From Conchocele bisecta (taxonomy: Eukaryota > Mollusca > Bivalvia > Lucinida > Thyasiridae), in assembly GCA_029237695.1 (NCBI GenBank), contig CM055265.1:71277912-71341911 (forward strand): DNA of 64,000 nt, written 5' to 3'. The translations under genes were made by a program, and so were the position numbers. Below, one piece after another: positions 11,423-23,017 of this stretch. A model generated the notes under the pieces. That model was not told the DNA's origin. It ran no database searches and saw nothing but the letters and a program-made list of their open reading frames with translations. Position 1 is the stretch's first letter. Every line of letters starts with the position of its first letter.

Positions 11423-13855
11423 CCCTTACAGTGCTGAATTAAAATTTGTCGTCTGCTGTTTATTTTTTATTTTGCATTTTTCTTATCTAAAACATGGTTT
11501 GACAGCACTTTAGAATCATTTCCAATGGAAATGATTCTAAAATGCTGCCAAACCATGTTTTTATTTAGATACTAGAAATGTGGCCTATCGGCACACGAAT
11601 GCCCCCGCTGGCAGCCAAAGAAAACAAGGCATATTTGAATGTGGATTTGTCACAGGGTGGCAGAGGACCATTGCAGCAATGCGTGTGTGAAATGTGAAGC
11701 AGATCCGAGCATGGAAACAGAAATTATAAGCCATTTACCCGAGCGTTAAGGTTTCAAATGCACCAAGTCTGTAACCTTGACCCTGGGCTTGGCGGGGGCG
11801 GGACGAATGTGGATTTTTCACAGGGTGGCAGAGGACCATTGGAGCAATGCGTGTGTGAAATGTGAAGCAGATCTGAGCAAGGAAACAGAAATTATAAGGC
11901 ATTTACCCAGTGTTAAGGTTTCGAACGCGCCAAGTCTGTGACCTTGACCCTGGGCTTGGCGGGGGCGGCACGAATGTGGATTTGTCACAGGGTGGCAGAG
12001 GACCATTGGAGCAATGCGTGTGTGAAATGTGAAGCAGATCCGAGGAAGGAAACAGAAATTATAAAGCATTTACCCAGCGTTAAGGTTTCGAACGCACCAA
12101 GTCTGTGACCTTGACCCTGGGCTTAGCGGGGGCGGCACGAATGTGGATTTGTCACAGGGTGGCAGAGGACCATTGGAGCAATGCGTGTGTGAAATGTGAA
12201 GCAGATCCGAGGAAGGAAACAGAAATTATAAGGCATTTACCCAGCTTTAAGGTTTAGAACGCACCAAGTCTGTGACCTTGATCCTGGGCTTAGCGGGGGC
12301 GGCACAAATGTGGATTTGCCACAAGGTGGCAGAGGACAATTGGAGCAATGCGTGTGTGAAATGTGAAGCAGATCCGAGCAAGGAAACAGAAATTATAAGC
12401 CATTTACCCAGTGTTAAGGTTTCGAACGCACCAAGAGTTTGACCTTGATCCTGGGCTTAGCGGGGGCGGCACGAATGTGGATTTATCACAGGGTGGCAGA
12501 GGACTATTGGAGCAATGCGTGTGTGAAATGTAAAGCAGATCCGAGCAAGGAAACAGAAATTATAAGGCATTTACCCAGCGTTAAGGTTTCGAACGCACCA
12601 AGTCTGTGACCTTGACCCTGTGCTTAGCGGGGGCGGCACGAATCTGGTTTTGTCACAGGGTGACATAGGACCATTGGAGCAATGCGTGTGTGAAATGTGA
12701 AGCAGATCCGAGCATGGAAACCGAAATTATAAGGCATTTACCCAGCGTTAAGGATTCGAACGCACCAACTCTGTGATCTTGACCCTGGGCTTAGCGGGGG
12801 CGGCACAAATATGGATTTGTCACAGGGTGGCAGAGGACCATTGGAGCAATGTGTGTGTGAAATGTGAAGCAGATCCGAGCAAGGAAACATAAATTATAAG
12901 GCATTTACCCAGCGTTAAGGTTTCGAACGCACCAAGTCTTTGATCTTGACCCTGGGCTAGCGGGGGGGGGGGGTGTGGGGGGTGTGGGGGGCACGAATGT
13001 GGATTTGTCACAGGGTGGCAGAGGACCATTGGATCAATGTGTGTTCGAAATGTTAAGCAGATCCGAGCAAGGAAACAGAAATTGTAAGCCATTTACCCGA
13101 GCGTTAAGGTTTCGAACGCACCAAGTCTGTGACCTTGACCATGGGCTTAGCGGGGGTGGGACGAATGTGGATTTGTCACAGTGTGGCAGAGGACTATTGG
13201 AGCAATGCGTGTGTGAAATGTTAAGCAGATCCGAGCAAGGAAACAGAAATTATAAGGCATTTACCCAGCGTTAAGGTTTCGAATGCACCAAGTATGTGAC
13301 CTTGTCACAGGGCGGTAGAGGACCATTGGAGCAATGCGTGTGTGAAATGTCAAGCAGATCTGAGCAAGGAAACAGAAATGATAAGCCATTTACCCGAGCG
13401 TTAAGGTTTCGGGACGTACGTACGTAACACTATATGCCCCCGTCACCATTCGGTGGCGGGGGCTTATTAAGCCATTTACCCAGCGTTAAGGTTTCGAACG
13501 CACCAAGTATGTGACCTTGACCCTGTGCTTAGCGGGGGCGGGACGAATGTGGATTTGTCACAGGGCGGTAGAGGACCATTGGAGCAATGCGTGTGTGAAA
13601 TGTGAAGCAGATCCGAGCAAGGAAACAGAAATTATAAGGCATTTGCCCAGCGTTAAGGTTTCGAACGCACCAAGTCTGTGACCTTGACCCTGGGCTTAGC
13701 AGGGGCGGGACGAATGTGGATTTGTCACAGGGCGGTAGAGGACCATTGGAGCAATGCGTGTGTGAAATGTCAAGCACCATTCGGTGGCGGGGGCATAAAA
13801 ATACAAAATAAATTGCAACAGCAGACGACAGTTTTCGGTTTTCGCCTTCTAAGGG
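11423..13855. mobile_element. Palindromic MITE with TTAA target, split by a pearl element
   Basis: TTAA at 11419-11422 and 13856-13859 flanks inverted ends CCCTTA.../...TAAGGG. The arms pair through tgtcgtctgctg / cagcagacgaca and catggtttgacagca / tgctgccaaaccatg. The TTAA target and CCC start suggest a piggyBac-type origin (inference). The right arm is interrupted at 11571-13795. Half copies occur at 1373, 11108 and 41755. Confidence 0.6.
11571..13795 (+). mobile_element. Pearl/HINE-like element with ~160-bp satellite core
   Basis: The 5' end 'actagaaatgtggcctatcg' precedes about 13 units (gtggcagaggaccattggag, tgaccttgaccctgggctta, ggaaacagaaattataaggc). The 3' hairpin CACC-ATT-CGGTG closes at ~13795. 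A second ACGTACGT tail with a gcccccg...cgggggc hairpin at 13411-13467 lies inside the array, which indicates internal recombination or a nested copy. The reverse-orientation relative is at 53515-54640. Confidence 0.75.
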
Positions 13856-13859
13856 TTAA

Positions 13860-15354
13860 ATGCGTGTAAATAATGTACTGGATTGTTATGTGGCGCTATA
13901 AACATATTAATTGTCAAACCTACCCTACTCAATTATTATGTTGTTTATCTTTTTTAATGGATATTTCTTCTTCTAAGGCTATTCTGTACTTCAAATAGTT
14001 TAAAAATTATTCAAATTCAATGTCACGACAGGGGTGGATCTGGAGGGGTGGGTGGGGGGGGTGCTAATTCAGTTGGCCATTATTTCTGCTTTTTTCCGGT
14101 TTATTTGTGATATATCTCAGTAGTAATTTGTTAACACCACATTTGCAGTTTTCTATTTTTGATATTAGGGCTTCAGTGTTAGAGGGAAAGTTAATTCGTT
14201 CTTTTTTGTATTGTTTCACTCCATACTGAACTTATGCTGTTTAGAATAAATTGATATTTTATGAAATCTTCATTTCGTATACTAAATATTTCTACAAAAT
14301 CTGCGAATCGTAAAAAAACATTTGCTCTGTAATCATATAGTTGATCAAAAAATAGGACAACCCCCTAGTTGCGAACGGTAACTCTTGCAATTACTCCCGT
14401 ACCGTCCATATAATGATAAAATGAAATTGTTGCGCCAACTGCAATTTGTCATTAAGGCCTCGTCCTGTATTCCTGCGACTTTTCCAAGTGTATATCCCCG
14501 ATAAATTCCACAAAAAGGCCATTAATTCCTTATAATTCCAGCATTTGAAATAAATTCATCAAGAAAATGTGTTTATTTTCCGTTTTCTTAAGAATTATTT
14601 TAACTGCGCCTCACGGTTACGGAAAGTAGTTCGGCGTGGGAGTTTACTGGGATATAAATTTTGGACAGAGACTTGCTACGGGCCAATCAAATGTTAGGGA
14701 ATTGTGTAAATATTTTTGTGCTGGAATTATTGTATAATGCATGTCTTTAATGTTTAAAATCGGTCTAAGCTTAAGAGGCGTAAAACGCCATTTCCTGCAT
14801 TCTCAGGTCCCAGTCTTGGGGATTTTTTTTGAAATCGAAGAGGACTGAAACGCCATTTCCTGCATTCTCAGCAAGTTTGAGGATGATAATATGTGCTATT
14901 ACACAAGCTGGCAAAACATTAAGTTGGTTAGCTAACAAGACCACAATAGACAAGGAATATATGCATATAGCCAGACAAAATGGACCACATATCATAATAT
15001 TGACTATGTATTGGTGTTTCAGGCTCAGAAAGTTGCAACTTAAGTGAATACACCTGTATTTGCCAATTCAGCACCAAATTTATGTATTGATTTGATTTCA
15101 AGTGCCCTTACAACACGAAAATCATTGTCTAGGTCTGTTATTGTTAGTCACCACTTACAATATTAAACTACATGTAGGACATAATAATAATTCCTTCAGC
15201 AGTTAGTTTCTAGGAATTGGAGACAGCAGTGACCAATCTCCACATATATTGTTTTCAAACACAGAATGACAAAAGGGTGGTATTAAAGCAGCTTACAACC
15301 AGGCAGACATTAGCAGCAATCACATCATAATCATCATTGATGAATTGGTTGAAC
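13860..15354. other. Unassigned low-repeat DNA
   Basis: No gene is recognised. A ~28-bp direct repeat (aacgccatttcctgcattct) occurs near 14785 and 14850. At 14455-14500 a fragment resembles the palindromic insert at 21507-21680 (cctgtattcctgcgactttt). Confidence 0.3.
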
Positions 15355-15485
15355 ATAGAGAATAGTAGGTTAGTGCCGTGAATGGGAAAAAATATCTGGC
15401 ATGGCTCAGGAAACGGGATGGGCGAGGCTCTGCCGAGCACATCCCGTTTCCGTGCCGCGCCAGATAGCACTAACCTACTATTCTA
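15355..15485. repeat. Imperfect ~130-bp inverted repeat
   Basis: 'agaatagtaggttagtgc' pairs with 'gcactaacctactattct'. Inner arms atctggcatggctcaggaaa and tttccgtgccgcgccagat also pair. This is a MITE-like hairpin. Confidence 0.5.
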
Positions 15486-15619
15486 TTTATACTGTCAACA
15501 CCTTCAAATGGCTGTAAAATGCAAAAATTGTATTGACTGGATATCAAAAATGTTTCACGGCACCGTGTTTCACGGCACATACGCACTGTGTTGACGGGAT
15601 AAATTTATTTATATTACTA

Positions 15620-16022
15620 ACTAGAACATGTGTTCATAGAACATGGATGCCCCCACCTGCAGCCTTGATAGTAAAAGGGCACCGTTATTACAAAGCTCAA
15701 GCTAATCCCAAGGCAGACATTGTGGGTAAATATTATTGAAATTGGTGAAGGAGTTAATGAATTATTGAGAAAACATTACAAACTTAAACAAACAAGGTGA
15801 ACACAAGTCCCCAGTGACATTGACCTTGGGTTTTCGGGCGTGGGTCGTATGCGAAACAAAGCACCATCCCTAGACAGACATTGTGGGAAAATATTATTGA
15901 AATTGGTGAAGGATTTAAGGAATTATTGAAAACTTATGCATTGCCTTACGGACGAACGGACGCATGCACGGATGGATAGACAGTGTAAAACATAATGCCC
16001 CCCAATAAATTAGTGGGTGCAT
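15620..16022 (+). mobile_element. Short complete pearl-like element (~400 bp)
   Basis: The 5' end 'actagaacatgtgttcatag' is followed by two ~130-bp units (gcagacattgtgggtaaata). A GACG-type microsatellite (15950-15985) and terminal hairpin atgcccccc...gtgggtgcat end at ~16022. The ends match pearl-like elements elsewhere in the window (5' motif also near 54690 and 41860, minus strand). Confidence 0.65.
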
Positions 16023-17540
16023 AATAAATTTTAAATAAATTCATTTTCAGATCAATCACTCCTGATTGTGTGACAGACGCCCTTAGCATACCAAATCAAA
16101 TGGCCAAGATATCCAAATAATTTGAGAATGAGAAATAGGATACTGTGCACTATTCTACTCCTGATGTCCCACACGGGGCAACATACAATGTAACTGTGGA
16201 ACTATTCATCCTGATGTAAGGCACATCACCACATCCAGCACCCATAAGTATATACTTATTTAATCTTGTAGCAAGTTCACATTACATTCCGGTATGAACA
16301 GTATTTAGTATATTAAAGTTAATGATTATGCATTTATTTGCTATGAAGATTTAACCACATCATGAAGACAGGATGAGGATGATGAAATGGGGTTTAATCT
16401 CCATTCAATAGCCAAGGTCATATAAAGTCGGGAGTACACATGTAGTGTGGAGAGAAATCGTAAGTCAGCATTGAATTACGAAGACATGATTTGGTGCGTT
16501 ATTTGGAAAACTGTATCAATGCATATGAATGTTTAAGCTAATCTAGTGAAGGGTGAATGTTGCAGAGTTATAAAGTACTTAAAAATGGAATTTTACATAA
16601 ATCTTTAAAGCAAATCTCTACATAATTTGACCTTGAAAATGTGGGGACTATGGGTATTGTGTACAATTAATATAGGGAGGATGATAAACATGCATATCAA
16701 TTTTAATGTCAATCCATAACGGGGTTGCAGAGACATAAAGTACGTAAAATCTTTCACGCAAATTTTCCAAATGAACAGACGGATATTCGAAAGATATATA
16801 ACCCTCGATCTACTTTATATACCGGGGGAATGAAAAGCAGCTCTGGTGGCAAGGAACGCTAATGCCTTTCAATAGTTTGTACACAGGTCAGCAAATATTT
16901 ATTACCTTCTAATTTACAAAGTACAAACTACTTTACAATTAATGGAAAATGCAAATTTGGGCACAATTTGAACAATGAACAGTTGGAAAATGGCACAGGA
17001 AATTGCCTAGCCATCTAACACAGTTGAATACTAGTGTTATGCAATAATAGTTGTGTAGATATGTTACAATGTACAGTATTTATCTACATGTAGTCAATTT
17101 CACTGTCATGCTCAGTTAAATTTGGCAAAAATGTGGGCTTTTCAAAAAGGCCAGAAAATATGAAAAATAGGAATATTTCGTCAGAAAATAGGAAAAAATA
17201 GGAACTGCTCAGAAAATAGGAAAAAATAGGATACTTGACGGCCTGCTAGGGTAAATTTAGCCACCTGCAAAAAAAAAAGTGCATTTTGTTTTTTTTTTCT
17301 TCAGCAGATTGATTTGGGTTTAAAATCCATTCAACAGCACGGTCGTATGAGACTGTGACTGAAAAAATGGGGCTTATGGATTTTGCGACCAGTGTAGATC
17401 CAGATCAATCTGCGCTGTTCACCATTCGTTCAATGAAGCACCCATCATGCTTCTAGCAAGCAATATAGATCGTTATAAGGCTACATGAGATAGCTATTTG
17501 ATCAGGAGCTACACTGGTCATAAATCCCATAAATCCTAAT
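16023..17540. other. Unassigned intron-like DNA
   Basis: No gene or clear repeat is seen up to ~17320. A short family repeat containing 'gtgtagatccagatcaatct' lies at 17385-17530, related to 22140 and 29745. Confidence 0.3.
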
Positions 17541-17756
17541 CACTAAACTTCGTACCACTAAAATGTTCGTAAGTGCAAAATTATGATAGTCTATAAATTT
17601 CACATTAACATTGTCTTCTTGTAAATAATTATTGGATTTACAGCCTATGCTCAATAAATGTAAATCCATAAATTGAAATTTACAGACGATCTTAAATTTG
17701 CACTTACGAACATTTTAGTCATAAGAAGTTTAGTGAAACGGGCCCCAGTTCTCCTG
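17541..17756. mobile_element. Foldback MITE with GTTTCACTAAACTTC termini
   Basis: The arms cactaaacttcgtaccacta / catttt...agtttagtgaaacgggccc pair across ~215 bp. The full-length palindromic version is at 49728-49970. Family ends (GGGCC.GTTTCACTAAA, 3-bp CTG duplication) suggest a PIF/Harbinger-like origin (inference). Confidence 0.55.
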
Positions 17757-17998
17757 TCACAGTCACATACACAAACCAGTGGATTTGTTATTAGCCAATC
17801 TATTTATAGATCGGCTAATATATTGGTTATCCGCGATTTGTGAACAAGTTTGTAACCACCCTTTTCTCCTATATTCTGTAATCTACAAACGCGAAATTTG
17901 TTGTATCACTTCCAAATTACATCAACCGGATAATTTTTCATTTTTGGCCATTATCTCCGTTGAAAACTTTAAATATAACGAAATAAAACAATTTGGCC

Positions 17999-18180
17999 CT
18001 AAATAAACGTTTTCACTACAAGAGTTCGGTAAACTAAAGTTAGGCGGTTTGCAATTTGGCTATAAATAAACGTTTTAACTACAAGAGTTCGGTAAACTAA
18101 AGTTAGGCGGTTTGCAATTTGGCTATAAATAAATGTTTTATCTACATGAGTTCGGTAAACTAAAGTTAGGCGGTTTGCCT
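17999..18180 (+). repeat. Three tandem copies of a 61-bp unit
   Basis: The unit contains 'gagttcggtaaactaaagtt' and 'aggcggtttgc' and starts near 18000, 18061 and 18122. No coding is seen. Confidence 0.75.
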
Positions 18181-18751
18181 TCTAGTCCAGGGGCAATTGT
18201 AGGTATATATATAAGATTCCGGCACCTCGTGTTAATTTATGGCACCCGGTTTTTTTATAAACTTGAATGTATAAGGTTTCCAAAAAATCCGGGTGCCATT
18301 TATTAAACCAAGTTCAAGGTCATTTCAAGGTCATTGAACTTTATGCTTGACGGAAGTCGAAAATTGCCAATATATGAGCCAATAGGTCATGGTCCTTAAC
18401 TTGGAAATTGGTGCAAGTTGTTAAAAACATTTCTGATGGATATATTAAAGAATTTACGTAAACTACACTAATATTCAGTATATAATTATCATATTTTCAA
18501 GATGGCCGCCACAAATCGGGTATTTATGAGATTTCGGTTGACTTGCTACATATTTGTGTAATGCTAAGCGCCTTCACCTATATTCAAAGGTTAATGTGAG
18601 GGCCAAACCAGGCCTACAGTCGGGATTCCGGTAAGGATGAACCCCAATCGTTAAATTACCCATCGTGTGCTCCCACCTGCCACCCACACAAACCAGTGGA
18701 ATCCCGCTCGTACGATCTACATGCTGCAACGACAATGTACACTCAACTGAC

Positions 18752-18890
18752 CCTGAGTGAGCGCCGGTATTTGGGAGACGCTGTGTGTATTGGTCGGTTG
18801 ATGGACGACAGGTCAATAAGGTGCGATTCGGGGTTCCGAATGTCCCACTTGTCGCTCTCAAAGTCCAGCTCAAATGTCCCAGACTTGTCA
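18752..18890 (-). CDS. MORC3: MORC3/4-like ATPase, exon 7 (minus copy)
   Basis: On the minus strand a strong acceptor (ctctattttcag at 18891-18902) opens a 139-nt exon, 1 nt plus 46 codons. It includes SGTFELDFESDKWDIRNPE and ends PKYRRSLR before the donor gtcagt. It aligns to the MORC block ...EFDFEKDKYDIRIPED...YSLR that precedes YCSILYL. Phase fits both neighbours: exon 6 leaves 2 nt and exon 8 starts in phase 0. No stop or frameshift is seen. It encodes part of the region C-terminal to the ATP-binding fold (transducer-like domain of GHKL proteins). Confidence 0.88.
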
Positions 18891-18984
18891 CTGAAAATAG
18901 AGAATACGTTAGTTTTGAATACCGGTACATTGAGACTCGGACATGCATATGTACATACCACTATAATATAGTATATCAGTCTCT

Positions 18985-19182
18985 CAGGGATTCCGCTGGG
19001 GAAAATAAAAAAATCCCCACTTCAAAAAAACAATTGGCGATAAAAAATTACAATTTTCGAAAAAATAAAATTAAAAAAAATAATAGTTTTTTTGATTATT
19101 TTTCGAAAATTGTAATTTTTTATCGCCAATTGTTTATTTTTATCGCCAATTGCGAAAGTGGCGATCGCCAGCGGAATCCCTG
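18985..19182. mobile_element. 198-bp foldback MITE, ends CAGGGATTCCGC, 5-bp duplication TCTCT
   Basis: CAGGGATTCCGCTGG at the left and CCAGCGGAATCCCTG at the right are inverted. TCTCT at 18980-18984 is repeated at 19183-19187. The inner arms ttggcgataaaaaattacaa / ttgtaattttttatcgccaa pair. It lies in the intron between minus-copy exons 6 and 7. Confidence 0.8.
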
Positions 19183-19382
19183 TCTCTGCAAAAAACATGT
19201 CCGGTAATATTGTTGGCTTTTCAGTTTGCAGTTCAAATAAGTGAATGTTTAAATTTGTTATATTTTTTTATCATTTGTTCCCTATTTAGTATTGAAGAAA
19301 ATCAATAATCCATTTGTAACAGTAAAATATACAATGATTTTAAAATCCGGGGGTGTAGTACGCTTTAGACACAAAGCTTATC

Positions 19383-19878
19383 TGGAGCTCTGTACATGCC
19401 CACTCAGTAGGCACAAAATGTTTTTTATAGGAATTAAATAAGTATATAATTGTGTCACTCTTCCACCTGTTCTAAAAATTATGAGTGCCCGCTAGTAATA
19501 TTTATTTTACTGATAGTGACTCGCGGTGGTATCAGGCTATTTTCATATGCAAATGAGGCATGATATTATTTTTATTATTTATACTAATTAAATGTGTCAC
19601 CTGAAAAAATAATAGTTTTGACACATTATAAAGTATGATCAGTACACATCAAAAAATAAATACAGAGAATAAATAGTAATGTCCGTTAACATTTAAGGAA
19701 ACACGGTTATCGCCCCCGATATCAGTGTGGAAATTTACGTCTGATATAAAATGTATAATAATGCCAATCAATTTGTGGGGTAATGGTGAATGATTGTATA
19801 TTTTGCCAGAAAATGTATCAGATGACGTCTCTGATATAAAGAACATGTTGTGCCTACTGAGTGGGCATGTACCTTTAA
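19383..19878. mobile_element. ~495-bp MITE, TIR GTACATGCCCACTCAGTAGG
   Basis: The left end gtacatgcccactcagtagg and right end cctactgagtgggcatgtac are perfect inverted repeats. Other copies (32131, 60955) show TTAA flanks, so this is a TTAA-target family. This copy keeps TTTAAA only at the right. Confidence 0.75.
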
Positions 19879-20007
19879 ATACCACAAAAAAATCAATTTT
19901 ATTTTTATAAATGTTTTTTTTTTCGGGCTGCTAAAATTCCCAGTTCATCAGACTGAATGTCCTGTAAAGTTTTGGCAGTTTTGCGGAGACTGCTATAGCC
20001 CACTTAC

Positions 20008-20168
20008 ACTTTCAAATTGTAAATGATGATATTGGTGCCGGTTTTCATTGTGCCGAGAGCATTGAGTTCGGCCAGCAACTCGTGCTCACTTCTGAAGATT
20101 GAGTGCTTCAGGATGGCCTTGATGTTGTTGCTCTCTGCGTCGCTGTGTGATCGCGTCTCTGATACGTG
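20008..20168 (-). CDS. MORC3: MORC3/4-like ATPase, exon 6 (minus copy)
   Basis: A 161-nt open exon on the minus strand sits between acceptor ctttccttag and donor gtaagt, both near-consensus. Its 53 codons include ESNNIKAILKHSIFRSEHEL, LLAELNAL and GTNIIIYNLK. It matches the MORC block SL.AILEHSLFSTEQKLLAEL...GTRIIIWNL, the end of the ATPase/transducer region. It ends with two bases (GT) that join the single leading T of exon 7. It is fully open. Confidence 0.9.
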
Positions 20169-20204
20169 CTAAGGAAAGATGTTTCATGTAGCTAAGGGCC
20201 GTTT

Positions 20205-20545
20205 CACTAAACTTCGTACGATTAAAATGTGAGTGCAAAATTATGATAGTCTGTAAATTTCACATTAACAATGTTTTTTTGTAAACAATTATTGGATTTA
20301 CATTTATTGAGCATAGGCTGCATATGCATATGTCTGTTTCATGAAACATGCCCAAATTTTACAGGTATATAAACAATGCAAAAACAATAAAAAAAATTAT
20401 AATATTATATTTTATCAAAACTTTATTGATGATCAAACTAAGAAAGTTAAATTTTGAAAATCGGTCCACTATTTGTGAAATTAGAAAAATGTGCCCATGT
20501 TAAATCCCCATAGACATGTATATGGGGATTTAACATGCAGGGGCG
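20205..20545. mobile_element. Half Harbinger-like MITE and a relative of the 58-kb foldback element
   Basis: Positions 20205-20330 (gggccgtttcactaaacttc... gagcataggctgcatatgc) are one arm of the MITE family at 49728. Positions 20327-20545 (gtctgtttcatgaaacatgc... tatggggatttaacatgc) match the foldback element at 57977, including its central palindrome aaatccccataga. Confidence 0.6.
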
Positions 20546-20837
20546 TGAGCAGCATATTGTGAGAAAAGAGGAAATTGGTGAAAAATGTTCCTACTCACCC
20601 CCTCAAAAGAAGTCAGTTTTTTTAGCAGCTTCAACAAAATCCAGCATAATTTTTTTCTCCAATAATTTCTGTGAAAGTGTTAATATGTTGTTGGTTATTG
20701 TTAAACCTACCCAAACTTGCCTTAATTAATAATATTCATATCCAGTTAATCTTAACTCTTAACGCCCTATTCTTAACACCATATTCCCCAAATAGTCAAG
20801 CTAAAAAAAGGATATTGGTTTTAAGGTCCCATGTAAC
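20546..20837. other. Unassigned intron sequence beside exon 5
   Basis: No repeat or exon is recognised. Minus-strand reading out of exon 5 (VTWDLKT) runs to a stop within ~30 codons. Confidence 0.3.
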
Positions 20838-20938
20838 AATTGGCACCAGGACACATTCGGCCTGTATGGCGGTGAGGTAGGTCTGTGACAGCATCGCCAC
20901 GCTCATCGACCCGTAGCACCGGGTGAACACGATCGTGT
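20838..20938 (-). CDS. MORC3: MORC3/4-like ATPase, exon 5 (minus copy), 5' end cut by a repeat
   Basis: The minus strand encodes TIVFTRCYGSMSVAMLSQTY then LTAIQAECVLVPI, matching the MORC block [31 protein letters not shown]. The 3' limit is uncertain. The phase-0 donor gttaca after VPI is weak, and coding-like VTWDLKT continues past it. On the 5' side the sequence becomes, at ~20938, a repeat also present at ~48880 (atgctacaaactgaacatta), so the acceptor and the GFKSGSMRLG part are missing. Confidence 0.85.
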
Positions 20939-21217
20939 AATGTTCAGTTTGTAGCATAGAAAGAAATAGAGTTTGACCTTGACCCTGGAGCCCGGAATCT
21001 TTTTTAATAGTCCTATATTTATCTACATATCATAGTAAAGGTATATATAAAGTTTGATGACTGTAGCTGATATGGTGTTGAAGCAATGACCGTAACACGA
21101 AAACTTAACATTGAACAATGACCGTAACACGAAAACTTAACATTGAATGATGACGCCGCCGACGCCGACTCCGGAAAAACAAAACCTATGTCTCGCTTTC
21201 CGCTTCGCAGGCGAGAC
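20938..21217 (+). mobile_element. Pearl/HINE-like element with GACGCC tail, abutting exon 5
   Basis: A ~48-bp direct repeat (gaccgtaacacgaaaactta) is followed by GACGCCGCCGACGCCGACTCCGG. The 3' hairpin-like end ctcgctttccgcttcgcagg/cgagac closes near 21217. The inverted relative with the same body lies at 48431-48660. Confidence 0.65.
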
Positions 21218-21309
21218 AAAAATCAACCAAATCATTTGAATATCACAATTTCCTTCATACTACATGTTAATGAGACATTTATCTCTTCAAAACAACATGT
21301 ACCTTAAAA

Positions 21310-21363
21310 CGCATTTATTCACATTATACCAACACCATCTCAACGTTCTCTCAGTACCCAAAA
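21310..21363 (-). pseudogene. MORC3: MORC exon-4 relic (minus copy)
   Basis: After an acceptor-like gtcttcag the minus strand reads FGY, a TGA, then EN-VE. This is the same start as the functional-looking exon 4 at 62624 (FGYCEKVE) but with a stop where Cys stands. Homology decays after ~40 bp. The same TGA and AAC changes are in the relic at 62507, so both relics descend from one already broken exon. Confidence 0.7.
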
Positions 21364-21406
21364 CTGAAGACCAGTACCGTAATACTGTAATAACTCCCAC
21401 AAACCA

Positions 21407-21718
21407 GATGGCCGCGGCCCGCATGTCGAGCCCACCGAGGCATTTGATGGTATTTAAAAACTTTATTGCAGATTTCGGACGCACGCACGCACTGACACCC
21501 GGACATCATTTGGAAAAGTCGCGGGAATACTGGACGAAGGCCGGAAGGCCTCGTCCAGTATTCCCGCGACTTTTCCAGTGAATGAATAGCCTTTTTGTGG
21601 AATTTATCGGGGTATAAACTTGGAAACGTCGCGGGAATACTAGACGAAGGCCTCGTCCAGTATTCCCGCGACTTTTCCAGTGATCAATTATGTCTCGCTT
21701 TCCGCAAGCAGGCTCGAC
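21407..21718 (+). mobile_element. HINE-like element with a private palindromic insert
   Basis: The ends are gatggccgcggcccgcatgt (5') and ctcgctttccgcaagcaggc (3'). The right-arm counterpart is 62320-62466 (minus). This copy has an extra palindrome, 21507-21680 (gtcgcgggaatactggacga / tcgtccagtattcccgcgac, twice). It is absent from the other arm, so it arrived after the duplication. Confidence 0.65.
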
Positions 21719-22417
21719 AAAAAGAGTGTCCCAATGTTTATGGATAGTAGGGCTGTATTGATTTATCGCAATAATTATATATTTGGATACAATTTATTTT
21801 GGGAAACCCCTTAGTGTCCTAATAATTAGGGTTATTATGGTAAAGCTAATATTCGGGAAAACATATTATTTTGGAAAACATATACATGCAAAAACATAAT
21901 GGTTTCCTACAAACAAAGAGTATGACAGTCTATCGACTTTAATATGGCTACACTGGTTTACTACGATACTAATGTATTTCGATACACATCTCTTGCACCC
22001 ATCTGCTACCCAGGTATAATACTGTGCTTATGCAATAATATAATCTAACAGTTGTGTTGGTTTCTATGATAATGAAAAGTTGTTGACTGAGGCGATTAAC
22101 CCTTTCAACACCACATGCCTGTATAGTGGTATTGGCAAGAAGTGTAGATCCAGATGAGCAGGCTCGTGACGAACCGTCTTCATCAGGATCTGCACTTTTT
22201 GCAACTATCTTTCATATTTTTTTTATAGAGAAAAAAACCCTCCCCCTTTTCATAAATGGACTAGTCTGAAAATCATTTTGTGACGATTGGATAGGTAGGA
22301 AAATTAACACATCACAGTCCATTCCAGTTATTTAGGGTTGAAAGTGTTAAGAAACTTGGCATATCATTGTTTCTTATGAAATCGCTAAACTCATTTTAAA
22401 TCATCACTTATGTAACA
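21719..22417. other. Intron DNA shared with the other arm
   Basis: Segments match 62105-62316 and 60690-60790 in reverse complement. From 22100 a repeat (ttaaccctttcaacaccaca... gtgacgattggataggtag) also occurs at 32820, 29335 and 57775. No gene is recognised. Confidence 0.45.
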
Positions 22418-22910
22418 AGGTGTACATGTATGATCACACGGTTACAACAACAACAACAAGTACTGAAACTGAAGCTCTCTGATTTAAAGTACATATTCTG
22501 TTATTTTGTTCTTATTATTAAATGGATTTTGATGAAAAATGGCGCATCAAACACGTCTTGTTAAGCTGCATTTGGTGGTGTCCGACACGGAAATCATCGA
22601 TTCTTCGCAAAAACGACATACATGTAAGTCTGTGCCGAACTCCCGGGACTTTGGCCCAAACTTCTGTCGTTTTCGCGAAGAATAGATTTCCGCGTCTGTA
22701 GACATAGACACGGAAATCGATTCTTCGCAAAAACGACATAAGTATGTGCCGAACTCCCGGAACAACACAATGCAGCTCATGAAGACGTGTTTGCTGCGCT
22801 ATACTTCATCAAAATCCGTTGCATATTGAGATAGATATCAAATAATACTTACTTTGGAGTGGGCGAGATTTCAACACTTTCAGCTATTGTTGTTGTTGTT
22901 GTAACCACGT
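22418..22910. mobile_element. ~490-bp foldback MITE with TTGTTGTTGTAACCACGTGATC ends
   Basis: Terminal arms tgatcacacggttacaacaa / ttgttgttgtaaccacgtga are inverted. Inner short arms carry tcgattcttcgcaaaaacga in both directions. The orthologous copy in the other arm is 57215-57710, inverted. Short open frames here are palindrome shadows. Confidence 0.65.
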
Positions 22911-23017
22911 GATCATGCATCTTGTGTAAAATTGTCTATTTACATTGACCAGTTCATTGAGTGAGAGCAGTCTTTAGCCATTTGCTATATCATTAAACAT
23001 AATGATTACAATGCTGA

